64,000 nucleotides of DNA from the NCBI RefSeq assembly GCF_900113615.1, contig NZ_FOPZ01000012.1:1-64000 (forward strand), read 5' to 3'. Source of the stretch: Halorubrum aquaticum. GTDB lineage: Archaea > Halobacteriota > Halobacteria > Halobacteriales > Haloferacaceae. A program made the translations under genes and the position numbers. The stretch's first letter is position 1; every line of letters begins with the position of its first letter. The notes beneath the pieces were generated by a model. It searched no databases. It worked only from the letters and a program-made list of their open reading frames with translations, and was not told the origin of the DNA. Below, piece by piece: positions 47,773-57,188 of the stretch.

Positions 47773-47791
47773 CGGAACGAGAGCCGTTCCG
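47773..47791. terminator. Hairpin between nob1 and uppS
   Basis: CGGAACG, AGAGC, CGTTCCG: a 7-bp stem in the 60-bp convergent gap. No T-run. A further GCCGGCC/GGCCGGC arm pair overlaps the uppS stop. Confidence 0.3.
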
Positions 47792-47798
47792 GCCGGCC

Positions 47799-48797
47799 TC
47801 AGTCGGCCGGCTCCGATTCGGCGTCGGCGTCGACCGCGCCGCTCGAGGCCGACGCGACGGGGTCCGTGTCGGCCTCCGGAACGGCCTCGTTTTCCGGGAG
47901 TTCCTCGGCGACGACGTCGAGTTCGCTCCGCGGCAGCCGCCCGCGGAGCCGGCCCGCCACCCGGCGCGCCTCCGCCAGTTCGACCTCGGCGACCGCTCGC
48001 ACCAGGGCCGCGGCGCGTTCCGCACGGGCACGCTGCCAGGACTCCTCTCGAGCCTGGTACGTCCGGATGGCGCGCATGAAGTCCACCTCCGAGAACTCGG
48101 GCCAGTAGGGCGTACAGAAGTAGACGGCCGCCTCGTTGCCGTTGGCGTGCCACGGCAGGAAGTTCGAGGTGCGCTCGTCGCCGCCGGTGCGGACGATGAG
48201 GTCCACGTCGCGGATCGGGCGGTCGTAGAGCCGGCGCTCGACCGTCTCGACGTCCACGTCCGCGGGGTCGAGTTCCCCGTCCGCGACCTCGCCGGCGACG
48301 CCGCGGGCCGCGTCGAGCAGCTCCGTCCGGCCGCCGTACGCCAAGGCGACGTTGAGCGTGAATCGGTCGTTGTCGGCGGTGCGCTCCTCGGCGTAGTCGA
48401 CCGCGTCGCGGACCCGCGGCGGGAGCCGGTCGACGTCGCCGATGGCCCGGACCTGGACGCCCTGGTCGTGGACGCGGTCCGCGTCGGCGAACTCCAACAG
48501 CTTGGCCTCGAGGAGGTCGAAGAGCGGCTCGAGTTCCTCGTCCGGTCGCTCGAAGTTCTCCGTCGAGAAGGCGTACAGCGTCAGCTCCGAGACGCCGAGG
48601 TCCGCACACCAGTCGAGGACGCGCTCGGTGGTGTTCGCGCCGGCACGATGGCCGTCGGGCGCGTCGTCGCCGCGCTTGCGGGCGTACCGCCGGTTCCCGT
48701 CCTGAATGACGGCGACGTGGGTCGGGACCGTCTCGACCCGGCGGTGGAGGTACCGCAGGTACGCGCGTTCGACGGCCGAGCGGAGCCGGTCCAGCAT
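47799..48797 (-). CDS. uppS: Cis-polyprenyl diphosphate synthase (UppS family)
   Basis: A 332-aa cis-prenyltransferase. HVAVIQDGNRRYARKRG carries the catalytic Asp and the phosphate-binding Arg. LTLYAFSTENFERP, NVALAYGGRTEL and VDLIVRTGGDERTSNFLPW are the remaining family regions. It makes the polyprenyl precursor of dolichol-type lipids, the carrier for haloarchaeal S-layer glycans. The C-terminal 60 residues are acidic and poorly conserved. ATG 48797 is supported by the family start. Confidence 0.92.
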   Translation of the reverse strand: MLDRLRSAVERAYLRYLHRRVETVPTHVAVIQDGNRRYARKRGDDAPDGHRAGANTTERVLDWCADLGVSELTLYAFSTENFERPDEELEPLFDLLEAKLLEFADADRVHDQGVQVRAIGDVDRLPPRVRDAVDYAEERTADNDRFTLNVALAYGGRTELLDAARGVAGEVADGELDPADVDVETVERRLYDRPIRDVDLIVRTGGDERTSNFLPWHANGNEAAVYFCTPYWPEFSEVDFMRAIRTYQAREESWQRARAERAAALVRAVAEVELAEARRVAGRLRGRLPRSELDVVAEELPENEAVPEADTDPVASASSGAVDADAESEPAD

Positions 48798-48930
48798 GGT
48801 CGGCGTAACGCCGCCCGGTCGTATGTAGCTTGTCGTTCGTCCTCGTTGACAGTCGCTCTCGCTGGCAGGGACGCGGTCGCGTCCTGACGCCGCCGAAACC
48901 GTTATTCGCCGATCGGTGGATGATACGGGC

Positions 48931-49296
48931 GTGAACGCCGCGTACGTCTTTCGCGTCGCCTTCCGACTCGATCCCGACGGGGCGAGCGCCGACCCGGATC
49001 GCTTCGAGACGACGGTGGAGATCCCCGCGGTCGAACCGGGCGAGGAGGGGTGGCTGCTCTTTCGCGACCGGCTCTGGCGCGGCGAGGTCGGCGACGCACC
49101 GTCCGCCCGCCGGTTCCTCGGCGAGCGGCTCGGCGTCGAGGTGGTCGAAGTCGACTTTCGCGAACTCCGGACCGACCGGACGTACCTCGAGGCGCTCGAG
49201 ACCGAGATCGCCGCGGATCCGGACCGGTTCAACGCCGACGACGTCGACGAGGTCCTTCACAAGTACCTCGGGTCGTCGATCCACGTTCGGGAGTAG
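48931..49296 (+). CDS. LWR-salt-type haloarchaeal protein, unknown function
   Basis: A 121-aa acidic protein beginning with Asn-Ala-Ala-Tyr-Val-Phe after a GTG start. The segment LLFRDRLWRGEVGD holds the Leu-Trp-Arg motif that, as I recall, defines the LWR-salt family, restricted to haloarchaea. A TATA-like GTTATTC lies about 27 bp before GTG 48931; GTG 48916 is the alternative. It diverges from uppS; between them lies the near-perfect palindrome GGACGCGGTCGCGTCC (48869-48884). Confidence 0.7.
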   Translation: MNAAYVFRVAFRLDPDGASADPDRFETTVEIPAVEPGEEGWLLFRDRLWRGEVGDAPSARRFLGERLGVEVVEVDFRELRTDRTYLEALETEIAADPDRFNADDVDEVLHKYLGSSIHVRE

Positions 49297-49376
49297 TGCC
49301 GCGGCGACGCCACGACCGTCACCACCGTCACGGTCGCCACCACGGTCACGACCGCCACGACCGCTACGACCGCTAC

Positions 49377-49386
49377 GATATATATC
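49377..49386 (+). promoter_or_regulatory. TATA element of the two-helix protein gene
   Basis: GATATATATC, a 10-bp AT-rich palindrome centred about 27 bp before the GTG at 49409. The preceding 70 bp are an imperfect simple repeat of CACGACCG-type units. Confidence 0.6.
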
Positions 49387-49408
49387 GGGCCGACCCGTGG
49401 TTCCGGCC

Positions 49409-49726
49409 GTGAGCCCTCCACCCGACGACGCGGCCGAGACCCGCGATCGGCCGTCCGATGACGACTCCGGAGACGCGCCGGGCGTCGACGCGACGACCCG
49501 TTACTGGATCGTCCGCAAGGCGGTCGAGGACGCGTTGATGAACGTGTTCTGGACGATCGTGTCGCTCGCGCTCGCCGTCGCGCTGCTCTGGTTCGGCGTG
49601 ATCGCGGCGATCGGCGCGGTCGACGGGTCGCTCCTCATGATCCCCATCGCGGTCGCCCTGCTCGGGCTGGCCGTCGTCACGTTCGCCGTCGCGCTCGAGG
49701 TCCCGCTCCCGTTCGTCGGCGACTGA
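49409..49726 (+). CDS. Small membrane protein, unknown function
   Basis: A 105-aa protein with an acidic soluble N-terminus (1-40, DDAAETRDRPSDDDSG) and two helices (about 50-70 and 77-100). GTG 49409 is preferred over GTG 49397 because of the TATA spacing. Not recognised beyond a haloarchaeal membrane protein. Confidence 0.65.
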   Translation: MSPPPDDAAETRDRPSDDDSGDAPGVDATTRYWIVRKAVEDALMNVFWTIVSLALAVALLWFGVIAAIGAVDGSLLMIPIAVALLGLAVVTFAVALEVPLPFVGD

Positions 49727-49785
49727 CGCTCGCTCGGCGGCGTCGCCACAACGCACTTATCGGGTCGGGGCCTACGGGAGACTCC

Positions 49786-50436
49786 ATGGTCCTCGCCGAG
49801 TACGACTTCCACCTGTTCGACCTCGACGGGACGCTCGTCGACGCGGAGTGGGCGTACACCCGCGGCGTGTTCGACCGCGTCGGCGACCGCCTCGGCCGGC
49901 GCTTCACGGACCGCGAGGCGTACGTCCTCTGGCACGGGCTCGGCGGTTCACGCGGCGAGACCCTCCGCGGGATGGGCGTCGACCCCGACCGGTTCTGGCC
50001 GGCGTTTCACGACGTGGAGGACCCGATCGCCCGCGCGGAGGCGACGTACCTCCACGACGACGCGGCCCGGCTGCTCGACCGGCTCGACGCCGTGAACCGG
50101 CCGGTCGGGCTCGTCACCCACTGCCAGCGGTTCCTCGCCGAGCCCGTCCTCGACCGGCTCGATCTCGGCTCCCGGTTCGACGCGATCGTCTGTTGTACCG
50201 ACGAGACCGGCTGGAAGCCCGACCCGGACCCCTTGGAGGTCGCGATGGACGCGATGGGAGTCGATCCCCGCGACCGGGGGTATTACGCCGGCGACGGCGA
50301 GAGCGACGTGGGCGCGGCCTGGAACGCGGGACTCGACGCGGTCCACGTCGAGCGCGTCGGCCACGCGGACCGGGGACGGTGCGTGCTCGGCGACCGCCGC
50401 GTGGAGGGGTTCGACGAGCTGTTGGAAGCGACCTGA
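49786..50436 (+). CDS. HAD-superfamily phosphatase, phosphoglycolate phosphatase-like
   Basis: A 216-aa HAD hydrolase. Motif I HLFDLDGTLVDAEW; motif II VGLVTHCQ; Lys in ETGWKPDPDPLEVAM; motif IV YYAGDGESDVGAAWNAGLD. This order and the cap domain fit phosphoglycolate phosphatase or similar small-metabolite phosphatases. Substrate unresolved. A GCACTTATCGGG element 25 bp upstream is promoter-like. Confidence 0.85.
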   Translation: MVLAEYDFHLFDLDGTLVDAEWAYTRGVFDRVGDRLGRRFTDREAYVLWHGLGGSRGETLRGMGVDPDRFWPAFHDVEDPIARAEATYLHDDAARLLDRLDAVNRPVGLVTHCQRFLAEPVLDRLDLGSRFDAIVCCTDETGWKPDPDPLEVAMDAMGVDPRDRGYYAGDGESDVGAAWNAGLDAVHVERVGHADRGRCVLGDRRVEGFDELLEAT

Positions 50437-50530
50437 ACGCCGTATCGCTTTTCTTCGACGATGTCTTCGATCGCGGTGGCGCGCGCGAAACGAGCGGCGG
50501 AGCCGCGAGTCGCGCGCGAGGGAGTCGCGA

Positions 50531-50639
50531 ACGCTTGAAAAGCGTGAGCGACAGCGAGGCGCTCCGCGCCTCTGGCAACCGGCGCGAAGCGCCGGTGACG
50601 AGGTTGGGGAGGGGTGAGGCGCGGTACGGGAACCGCGCC
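50531..50639 (+). repeat. Dispersed hairpin-rich repeat, copy B
   Basis: Four consecutive perfect hairpins: ACGCTT/AAGCGT (50531-50545), GAGGCGC/GCGCCTC (50556-50572), ACCGGCGC/GCGCCGGT (50578-50596) and GGCGCGGT/ACCGCGCC (50618-50639). Between them lies GAGGTTGGGGAGGGGTGAGG (50600-50619), also seen in copy A at 14.5 kb. No gene is seen in 50437-50774. Confidence 0.65.
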
Positions 50640-50640
50640 C

Positions 50641-50732
50641 GTGACTTCCGCAAGTGACTCGTCGTGACTTCCGCGAGGGATCCGTCGTGACTTCCGTGAG
50701 GACCCGACCGTGACTTCCTCCGGTTCTCGGGT
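50641..50732 (+). repeat. 23-bp tandem repeat, four units
   Basis: Units start at 50641, 50664, 50687 and 50710, each beginning GTGACTTCC and then diverging. They directly precede the PadR-like gene (ATG 50775). Confidence 0.8.
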
Positions 50733-50774
50733 GTCGACCGAAACCGTCGTGGCGGTTCGACCGGAACACGGGGT

Positions 50775-51185
50775 ATGACGAAGTGGTTCCACAGCGGGCG
50801 GCGGCGCGACTGCTGTGTGCTGGTGTACGAGGCCGGCGAACTGCGGGCACAGTCGCTCAAGAGTCGGCTCGAGTCCCACTACGACGAGCGGATCGACCCC
50901 CAGAGCTTCTACGCGACCCTCTCAGCCCTGGTCGAGGCCGGCTACCTCACCCGCCGTGCCGAGGGCCTCGCCGACGTCTACACGCTCACCGACGCCGGCG
51001 AGGTCGCCCTCCTCGACCACTACGAGTGGATCTCCGAGCGCGTCGCGGCCGGAAACGAGCGGATCGACGAAGGCGGGAACGACGCCGACGGAATCGTCGG
51101 AAACGACGACGACGCCACGGACGCCGGAGTCGACGACGCAAACCGAATCACCGGAGTCGACGACTCCCGAGACGACGCCGAGTGA
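50775..51185 (+). CDS. PadR-like winged-helix transcription regulator
   Basis: A 136-aa protein. Residues 1-85 form a winged helix: LVYEAGELRAQSLKSRLESHY, SFYATLSALVEAGYLTRRAEG, and YTLTDAGEVALLDHYEW, a PadR/MarR-like pattern. The C-terminal 45 residues are acidic and disordered. It would bind DNA as a dimer; the tandem repeats just upstream are possible sites for itself or another factor. The effector is unknown. Confidence 0.78.
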   Translation: MTKWFHSGRRRDCCVLVYEAGELRAQSLKSRLESHYDERIDPQSFYATLSALVEAGYLTRRAEGLADVYTLTDAGEVALLDHYEWISERVAAGNERIDEGGNDADGIVGNDDDATDAGVDDANRITGVDDSRDDAE

Positions 51186-51223
51186 ACCGCTACCGACGCC
51201 GGCAGCGACGCGGCCGACCTAAA

Positions 51224-51257
51224 GGATTAACAACATCGAGGGAGTAAATTAATATAT
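51224..51257 (+). promoter_or_regulatory. nikR-like gene promoter with AT-rich start region
   Basis: GGATTAAC (51224-51231) sits about 28 bp before the ATG at 51256, and an AT-rich AAATTAATATAT covers the start site. The latter could be an autoregulatory site, but this is a guess. Confidence 0.4.
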
Positions 51258-51780
51258 GACCGTCGTCAGCGTGTCGATGCCCGAGGAGCTGCTCGATCGG
51301 ATCGACGAGTTCGCGGACGAACACGGGTACACCGGGCGCAGCGAGGTGGTCCGTGAGGCCTCCCGGAACCTCCTCGGCGAGTTCGAGGACGCCCGGCTGG
51401 AGGACCGCCGGCTGATGGCCGTCGTGACGGTGCTCTTCGATTACGAGACCACGAGCGTCGAGGAGCGGATGATGCGACTTCGACACGAACACGAGGGGCT
51501 CGTCGCCTCCAACTTCCACAACCACGTCGGCTCCCGGTACTGTATGGAGCTCTTCGTCCTCGAGGGGAGCCTCTCGGAGATCTCCACGTTCGTCGGGAAG
51601 GTCCGCGCCACGAAGGACACCCTCACCGTCGACTACAGCGTGACCCCCGTCGACGAGTTCGGCGCCGGCGGGCTCGAGGCCGTGGAGGCCGCGAGCGGGG
51701 GCGGCCACGATCACGGAAACGGCCATGACCACGACGACCGGATCGAGCGCGCCGACGAGACCGGCGAGGACGAGGAGTGA
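51256..51780 (+). CDS. nikR: NikR-type nickel-responsive ribbon-helix-helix regulator
   Basis: A 174-aa protein. Residues 1-45 are a ribbon-helix-helix DNA-binding domain ([31 protein letters not shown]). Residues 50-135 form an ACT-like metal domain with ligands H77, H88, H90 and C96; these spacings equal those of E. coli NikR H76, H87, H89, C95. The C-terminus has an added His-rich tail ([11 protein letters not shown]). It probably represses nickel uptake genes, none of which are in the window. Confidence 0.85.
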   Translation: MTVVSVSMPEELLDRIDEFADEHGYTGRSEVVREASRNLLGEFEDARLEDRRLMAVVTVLFDYETTSVEERMMRLRHEHEGLVASNFHNHVGSRYCMELFVLEGSLSEISTFVGKVRATKDTLTVDYSVTPVDEFGAGGLEAVEAASGGGHDHGNGHDHDDRIERADETGEDEE

Positions 51781-51787
51781 CGCCGCG

Positions 51788-54064
51788 CTACGGCCTCGAG
51801 GCCGATACGCTCTCGATCGCAGCCGTGAAGTCATCGCCGGTGATCCCGACCTCGTCGGCGTGGTCGTTTGCCGCCTCGCCGTGTTCGTCCGCGACCCGCT
51901 CTATCGCGGTCATCGCCGCCTCCCGGCAGACCGCCGCGATCTCCGCGCCCGAGTAGCCGTCGGTCTCGTCGGCGAGCCGCCCTAAGTCCACGTCGTCGGC
52001 GACCGGTTTCTCTCGGGTGTGAACGGCGAACACCGCCCGCCTGGCGTCGCGGTCGGGTTCGGGCACCTCGACGTGCGTCTCCAGCCGACCGGGACGCAAC
52101 AGGGCCGGGTCGATCGCCGCCCGGCGGTTCGTCGCGGCGAGCACCACCAGGTTCGGGTTGTCGCTCGCGCGGTCCAGTTCGGTGAGCAACTGGGAAACCA
52201 CCCGCTCGCCGACGCCGGAGCCGTCGCCGCCCCCGCCGTCGCGGTCCGCCGCGATCGCGTCGATCTCGTCGAAGAAGACGATCACCGGGGCGGCCTGTCT
52301 GGCGCGGTCGAAGAGGTCGCGAACCGCCTTCTCGGACTCGCCGACGTACCGATCGAGCAGCTCCGGACCGGCGACCTGAATGAAGTTGACTCCGCTCTCG
52401 CCCGCGATCGCCCGCGCGAGCAGCGTCTTCCCGGTGCCCGGCGGCCCGTGGAGGAGGACGCCCGTGGGCGGGTCCGCGTTCGCGGCGTCGAACAGCGGGC
52501 CGTACGTCAGCGGCCAGCTCACCGCGCGCTCCAGCTTCTCCTTCGCCCCGTCGAGCCCGCCCACGTCCGAGAAGTCGGTGGTCGGCTGTTCGGCGACGTA
52601 CTCGCGCATCGCGCTCGGCTCGACGGCGGCGTGGGCCGCCTCGAAGTCGCCCCGCGTGACCGTCACCTCGGCGAGCGCGCGGGCGTCGCTCTCGCGGGCG
52701 CGCCGGAGCGCGGTCATCGCCGCCTCCTGGGTCAGCCCCTCGATGTCCGCCCCGACGAAGCCGTGGGTCCGGCTCGCGATCCGGTCCAGGTCCACGTCGT
52801 CGGCGAGCGGCATCCGCCGCGTGTGGACGTCGAGGATCTGTCTGCGACCCGCCTCGCCGGGGACGCCGATCTCGATCTCGCGGTCGAACCGGCCGCCGCG
52901 GCGGAGCGCGGGGTCGAGCGAGTCGACCCGATTGGTCGCGCCGATGACGATCACGTCGCCGCGGGCGTCGAGTCCGTCCATGAGCGAGAGCAACTGGCCG
53001 ACGACGCGGTTCTCCACGTCGCCGCCGTCGTCGCGCTTGCCCGCGATCGAATCGATCTCGTCGAAGAAGACGATCGCGGGCGCGTCCTCGCTCGCGCGCT
53101 CGAAGACGTCCCGCAGGCGTTCCTCCGATTCGCCCTTGTACTTCGACATGATCTCCGGGCCGTCGACGGTGATGAACGTCGCGTCGACCTCGTTGGCGAC
53201 CGCGCGGGCGATGAGCGTCTTCCCCGTGCCCGGCGGCCCGTACAGCAGGACCCCCTTCGGCGGGTCGACCCCGAGCCGGGTGAACACTTCCGGCTCCGAT
53301 AACGGGAGCTCGATCGTCTCGCGCACCAGTTCCAGCTCCTCGTCGAGCCCGCCGATGTCCTCGTAGGTCGCGCCGGCGGTGTGGTCCGCGGGCGGGGCCG
53401 GGTCGTCGCCGGCGGGGTGGCCGTCGGTCCCGGGCGGCCCGTCGGCCGCCTCCGATCCCGTTCCGGACCTCCCGCCCGACTCCGCGCCGGATCCGGTGCC
53501 GGGGTCCTTCCGGTTCCCGTCGACGTCCGATCCGGTTCGATTCGGCTCGCCGTCCTCCTCCTCGTAGTCGACCGACACGTCGGTGCCGGTCGTGACCCGG
53601 ACGGTGCCGCTCGGCCGCGTCTCGCGGACGACGAACCGGAGGCCGCCGAGCCGCTCGACGTGGACGGCCTCGCCCCGGGAGATCGGTCGGTCGCGGAGGT
53701 CGCGGGCGAGCGCCCGCTCGACGACCTCGCGGCTCACGTCGACCGACGCCAGCCGGGCGGGCGCGCCGAAGACGACCCGGTCGGCGTCGGCGACCTCCAC
53801 GGGGCTGACGGTGACCGCGTCGCCGACCTTCACGCCGGCGTTGGCGCGGGTGTCGGCGTCGATGAGGACGGAGCCGTCCTGCGCGTCGGGGCCGCCGGGC
53901 CACACCTTCGCGACGGCCGAGCGCTCGCCGTCTATCCGGACCGTGTCGCCGCTGAGGAGGCCGAGTCGCTTGCGCGCGGGTTCGGGGAGCCTGGCGATGC
54001 CGCGGCCCGCGTCGCGCTTCTCGGCGGCGCGGACCGTGAGACTGACGCCGGCGGTCTCGTTCAT
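51788..54064 (-). CDS. cdc48: CDC48/VAT-type AAA+ ATPase
   Basis: A 758-aa unfoldase. Residues 5-165 are the N-domain (double-psi barrel and CDC48 domain 2). A disordered linker (about 170-235) precedes D1 (Walker [20 protein letters not shown], sensor ATNRVD) and D2 ([25 protein letters not shown]). D2 ends with a helical tail. It unfolds proteins for the proteasome. The linker is longer than usual. It is 7 bp beyond the nikR stop, convergent. Confidence 0.94.
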   Translation of the reverse strand: MNETAGVSLTVRAAEKRDAGRGIARLPEPARKRLGLLSGDTVRIDGERSAVAKVWPGGPDAQDGSVLIDADTRANAGVKVGDAVTVSPVEVADADRVVFGAPARLASVDVSREVVERALARDLRDRPISRGEAVHVERLGGLRFVVRETRPSGTVRVTTGTDVSVDYEEEDGEPNRTGSDVDGNRKDPGTGSGAESGGRSGTGSEAADGPPGTDGHPAGDDPAPPADHTAGATYEDIGGLDEELELVRETIELPLSEPEVFTRLGVDPPKGVLLYGPPGTGKTLIARAVANEVDATFITVDGPEIMSKYKGESEERLRDVFERASEDAPAIVFFDEIDSIAGKRDDGGDVENRVVGQLLSLMDGLDARGDVIVIGATNRVDSLDPALRRGGRFDREIEIGVPGEAGRRQILDVHTRRMPLADDVDLDRIASRTHGFVGADIEGLTQEAAMTALRRARESDARALAEVTVTRGDFEAAHAAVEPSAMREYVAEQPTTDFSDVGGLDGAKEKLERAVSWPLTYGPLFDAANADPPTGVLLHGPPGTGKTLLARAIAGESGVNFIQVAGPELLDRYVGESEKAVRDLFDRARQAAPVIVFFDEIDAIAADRDGGGGDGSGVGERVVSQLLTELDRASDNPNLVVLAATNRRAAIDPALLRPGRLETHVEVPEPDRDARRAVFAVHTREKPVADDVDLGRLADETDGYSGAEIAAVCREAAMTAIERVADEHGEAANDHADEVGITGDDFTAAIESVSASRP

Positions 54065-54173
54065 GGGTCGCCTTCCGCCCGCTGGCCCTTTACCCTTACT
54101 CGGGGCGTCCACCGAGCGTGACGCCACTCCGCCGACCGCAACCGCCTTACCCCGTCCGACCGGGTGTGCGAGC

Positions 54174-55376
54174 ATGCAACCGACAGGCGACCTCCGCGGC
54201 GACGCGGTCCACGTCGGCGGGGACGCCAAACAGCGGTTCTACGACTCGCGGGGCTACGGTCGCCCGGTCGGCGGGAACGCGATCGAGCTCTCGCGAGTCG
54301 AGGCCGCCCACCTGCTGTTCCGCGGCGACCTCGCGGGGGTGACCCTCGCGTCCGACGACGACCCCGCCGGATTCGAGCGGTTCTTCGTCGACAGCGCGGT
54401 CGCGGTCGACCGGTTCGCGGTGCGGTACCTCGTCTACGCCGACCTCCGCGACCGCGGGTTCTACCTCTCGCCCGCCCGCGAGCCGTGGCCGGGCGGCCGG
54501 GCCGAGGTCGCCGACGCGGTCGATATCGTGGCCTACGAGCGCGGGTCGACGCCCGACACCGGGAACGTTCACTACCCGGTGCGAGTGGTGGGCGAACGCG
54601 AGTCGGTCCCCGCCGGCGACGTGGCGGGCCAGACCCTCGCCGTCGTCGACGAGGAGAGCGACATCACCTACTTCGAGACCGGCCGTCCCGACCTGGAGGG
54701 CTCGACCGACTACGACCCGCCCGCCGACCTGACAGGAGTCCTGCTCGCCGACCGGGTCGTAGTCTGGGACGCGCCGCCGACCCTCTACGAGCGCGGGTTC
54801 TACGGCCAGCCGCTGACGGGACGGGCCGCCGCGGTGGAGGGCGTCGTCCAGCTCTCGCTCGTCGAGGCCGCGTCGCTCGCGGCCGACGGGGTCCTCCGGC
54901 TCTCCGAGGTCGTGGACGACGACCCCGCGAGCCACGGCGACGGCGACCCGCCGGGCGACGACCCCGTGAGCGCCGACGCCGCCGCCGACCCAGTGAGCGC
55001 CGCGGCCGCGATCGTCGCCCGCGGCCACGCGGTCGAGGGCGACCGGTTCGACCGTCGGCTGGCGACCTACCGCGACCTCCGCGATCGCCGGACCGTCCCC
55101 AAGACGGGATTCAAGTTCGGCGCGGACTTCCGGACCTACCTCGACGTCGAGACGGTCGAGGACCTCCCGCACTCCGAGCACCTCGTTCGGGTGGTCGAGC
55201 CCGGTCACGCGTTCGCGCCGCGCGAGCTCTCGCTCGACGTGCGGCTCGCGGGCGGCGTCCGCAAGGAGCTGCTGTTCGCGCTGACGGACGGGAGCGGGGA
55301 TCGGGGTGAGCCCGGAGCCGATGACGGAATCGACGACGGGATCGAGTGGCTCTCGGTCGGGAGGCTGACGCCGTGA
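54174..55376 (+). CDS. endA: tRNA-splicing endonuclease EndA (fused two-unit form)
   Basis: A 400-aa protein made of two EndA repeats fused in tandem, as in euryarchaeal homodimeric enzymes. The C-terminal unit carries the catalytic Tyr (about residue 320, FRTYLD), His (LPHSEHLV) and Lys ([10 protein letters not shown]). The N-terminal unit has equivalents without the triad ([14 protein letters not shown]). It excises introns from pre-tRNA and pre-rRNA. ATG 54174 is chosen from the first repeat start. Confidence 0.92.
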   Translation: MQPTGDLRGDAVHVGGDAKQRFYDSRGYGRPVGGNAIELSRVEAAHLLFRGDLAGVTLASDDDPAGFERFFVDSAVAVDRFAVRYLVYADLRDRGFYLSPAREPWPGGRAEVADAVDIVAYERGSTPDTGNVHYPVRVVGERESVPAGDVAGQTLAVVDEESDITYFETGRPDLEGSTDYDPPADLTGVLLADRVVVWDAPPTLYERGFYGQPLTGRAAAVEGVVQLSLVEAASLAADGVLRLSEVVDDDPASHGDGDPPGDDPVSADAAADPVSAAAAIVARGHAVEGDRFDRRLATYRDLRDRRTVPKTGFKFGADFRTYLDVETVEDLPHSEHLVRVVEPGHAFAPRELSLDVRLAGGVRKELLFALTDGSGDRGEPGADDGIDDGIEWLSVGRLTP

Positions 55377-55386
55377 GGGGACTCCC

Positions 55387-56607
55387 GTGACCCTCGCGGT
55401 CTCGTTCTGGGCGCTCGTCGTCTTCGCGACGATATCGTGTCTGTTCATGGCGTGGTCGCTCGGGGCCAACAGCAACTCGCCGCCGTTCGCCCCGGCGATC
55501 GGAGCCAACGCGGTGTCGACGATGCGCGCGGCGTTCCTGATCGGGATCCTCGCCGCCGCAGGCGCGCTGACGCAGGGCGGGGCGATCTCCGAGACGGTCG
55601 GCGCGGACCTGATCGACGGGATCGCCATCACGCCGCTCGGGGCGACGACCGGCCTGCTCGTGGCCGCGTCGTTCATGGCGTTCGGCGTCTACAGCGGCTA
55701 CCCGGTCCCGGCCGCGTTCGCGACGACGGGCGCGATGGTCGGCGTCGGCCTCTCGCTCGGCGGCGACCCCGCCTTCGACACCTACCGGCGGATCGGGACG
55801 TTCTGGGTCATGGTGCCGCCCGTCTCCGGCGGGCTCGCGTACCTCACGGCGACGCTGCTGCGGCGCGACGACGTGCCCGACACCGTCGGCGTCCCGCTTC
55901 TGGCCGGCGTGGTCGCCGGGATCCTCGCGAACGTCCGGCTCGGCGTGATCCCGCACCCGGAGCGCGCGCAGGGCTCCGTCGCCGAGGCGGTCGCGGCAGC
56001 GGTCGACGGTCGCGTCGACCTCCCGACCGCGCTCGGCGTCGACCCCGTCGTCGCCCTCGTGACGCTCGCGTTCGCAGTCGTCGGGTTCCGGTTCATCCGC
56101 CGGCGGACACAGGCCTCCGTCGAGAAGGGGATCCGGACGTTTCTGCTCCTCCTCGGCAGCGTCGTCGCCTTCTCGAGCGGCGGCAGCCAGGTGGGGCTCG
56201 CGACCGGCCCGCTGGAGAACCTCTACGGGACGGAGCTCGGCCTGCCCGCGATCGCGCTGATGGGCGTCGGGGCGACCGGGATCCTCGCGGGCGCGTGGAT
56301 GGGTGCGCCGCGGCTCCTCCAAGCGACCTCGCGGGAGTACGCCCAGCTCGGCCTCCGGCGGTCGATCGCGGCGCTCGTGCCGGGGTTCGTCATCGCGCAG
56401 GCGGCGATCACGCTGGGGATCCCCATCTCGTTCAACAACATCATCATCTCGGGCGTCATCGGCGGCGGACTCGCGGCGGGCTCCGCGGGCGTCTCACGCC
56501 GGAAGATCGGCGTGACGCTCGCGTTCTGGGTGATAACGCTCGTCACGTCCATCGCGATCGGTTTCGGCCTCTACCGGCTCCTCTCGACGGTCCTCGGGAT
56601 CGCGTGA
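55387..56607 (+). CDS. PiT-family inorganic phosphate transporter
   Basis: A 406-aa transporter with about ten helices. The two family repeats show GANSNSPPFAPAIGANAVSTM near residue 25 and GIPISFNNIIISGVIGGGLA near residue 335. It would import phosphate with Na+ or H+. GTG 55387 gives a short N-terminus; it is 10 bp after endA, possibly co-transcribed. No PhoU-like regulator is nearby. Confidence 0.9.
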   Translation: MTLAVSFWALVVFATISCLFMAWSLGANSNSPPFAPAIGANAVSTMRAAFLIGILAAAGALTQGGAISETVGADLIDGIAITPLGATTGLLVAASFMAFGVYSGYPVPAAFATTGAMVGVGLSLGGDPAFDTYRRIGTFWVMVPPVSGGLAYLTATLLRRDDVPDTVGVPLLAGVVAGILANVRLGVIPHPERAQGSVAEAVAAAVDGRVDLPTALGVDPVVALVTLAFAVVGFRFIRRRTQASVEKGIRTFLLLLGSVVAFSSGGSQVGLATGPLENLYGTELGLPAIALMGVGATGILAGAWMGAPRLLQATSREYAQLGLRRSIAALVPGFVIAQAAITLGIPISFNNIIISGVIGGGLAAGSAGVSRRKIGVTLAFWVITLVTSIAIGFGLYRLLSTVLGIA

Positions 56608-56631
56608 GGCCGGGGGATCCCGCGTATCCGG

Positions 56632-57063
56632 TCACCGAACGACGGTGACCGTGACGGGCGCCTCCCCGACGACCGCGGTCGCGACCGTCCCGAGGAGCCG
56701 TCGAGCGATCGAGCCGCGCTCGCCGCCGTGGCCGCCCATCACGACGTGGTCGACGTCGTGGTCCTCGACGTACCCGAGGATCGTCTCCGCGGGATCGCCG
56801 GTCTCCACCGCGGTCTCGACGGTCCGACCGTCGGCGGCGGCTCGATCGCGGGCGTCCTCGACCAGCCGCTCCGCGCGCGCCGCCGCGTTCCGCTCCCGTT
56901 TCCCGTCCGGCTCCAGGACGCCGCCCTCGGCCATGCCGGCGTCCAGCGGGGTGAGGACGTTCAACACCGTCACCGGACGGTCGAAGGTCGCGAGCGCGTG
57001 TGCCAGCGCCTCCTCGGCCAGCGGCGAGCCGTCGAGGGGAACGAGCACGTGATCGGGGGTCAT
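56632..57063 (-). CDS. UspA universal stress protein
   Basis: A 143-aa single-domain protein. VLVPLDGSPLAEEALAHAL at the start, VVMGGHGGERGSIARRLLGTVAT and PVTVTVV at the end are the UspA pattern, with the ATP-binding GxxG(9)G(S/T) region. It is convergent with the phosphate transporter gene, 24 bp away. Confidence 0.9.
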   Translation of the reverse strand: MTPDHVLVPLDGSPLAEEALAHALATFDRPVTVLNVLTPLDAGMAEGGVLEPDGKRERNAAARAERLVEDARDRAAADGRTVETAVETGDPAETILGYVEDHDVDHVVMGGHGGERGSIARRLLGTVATAVVGEAPVTVTVVR

Positions 57064-57188
57064 ACCGGACGATCGGCCGGCGGGGGCATAAAGCCCGCAA
57101 GCCGTCGGTCGCCTCCGAGTCGCCGGAGGCGTGCGAGTCGCTCCCGCGCAAGCGAACGGTTTTTGCGTCGACCGACGGGAGGGAAGGT

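Noticed and set aside
49297-49376. CACGACCG simple repeat as a possible CRISPR or operator
   Set aside because: Units are short, imperfect and without unique spacers; most likely a slippage repeat next to a promoter.
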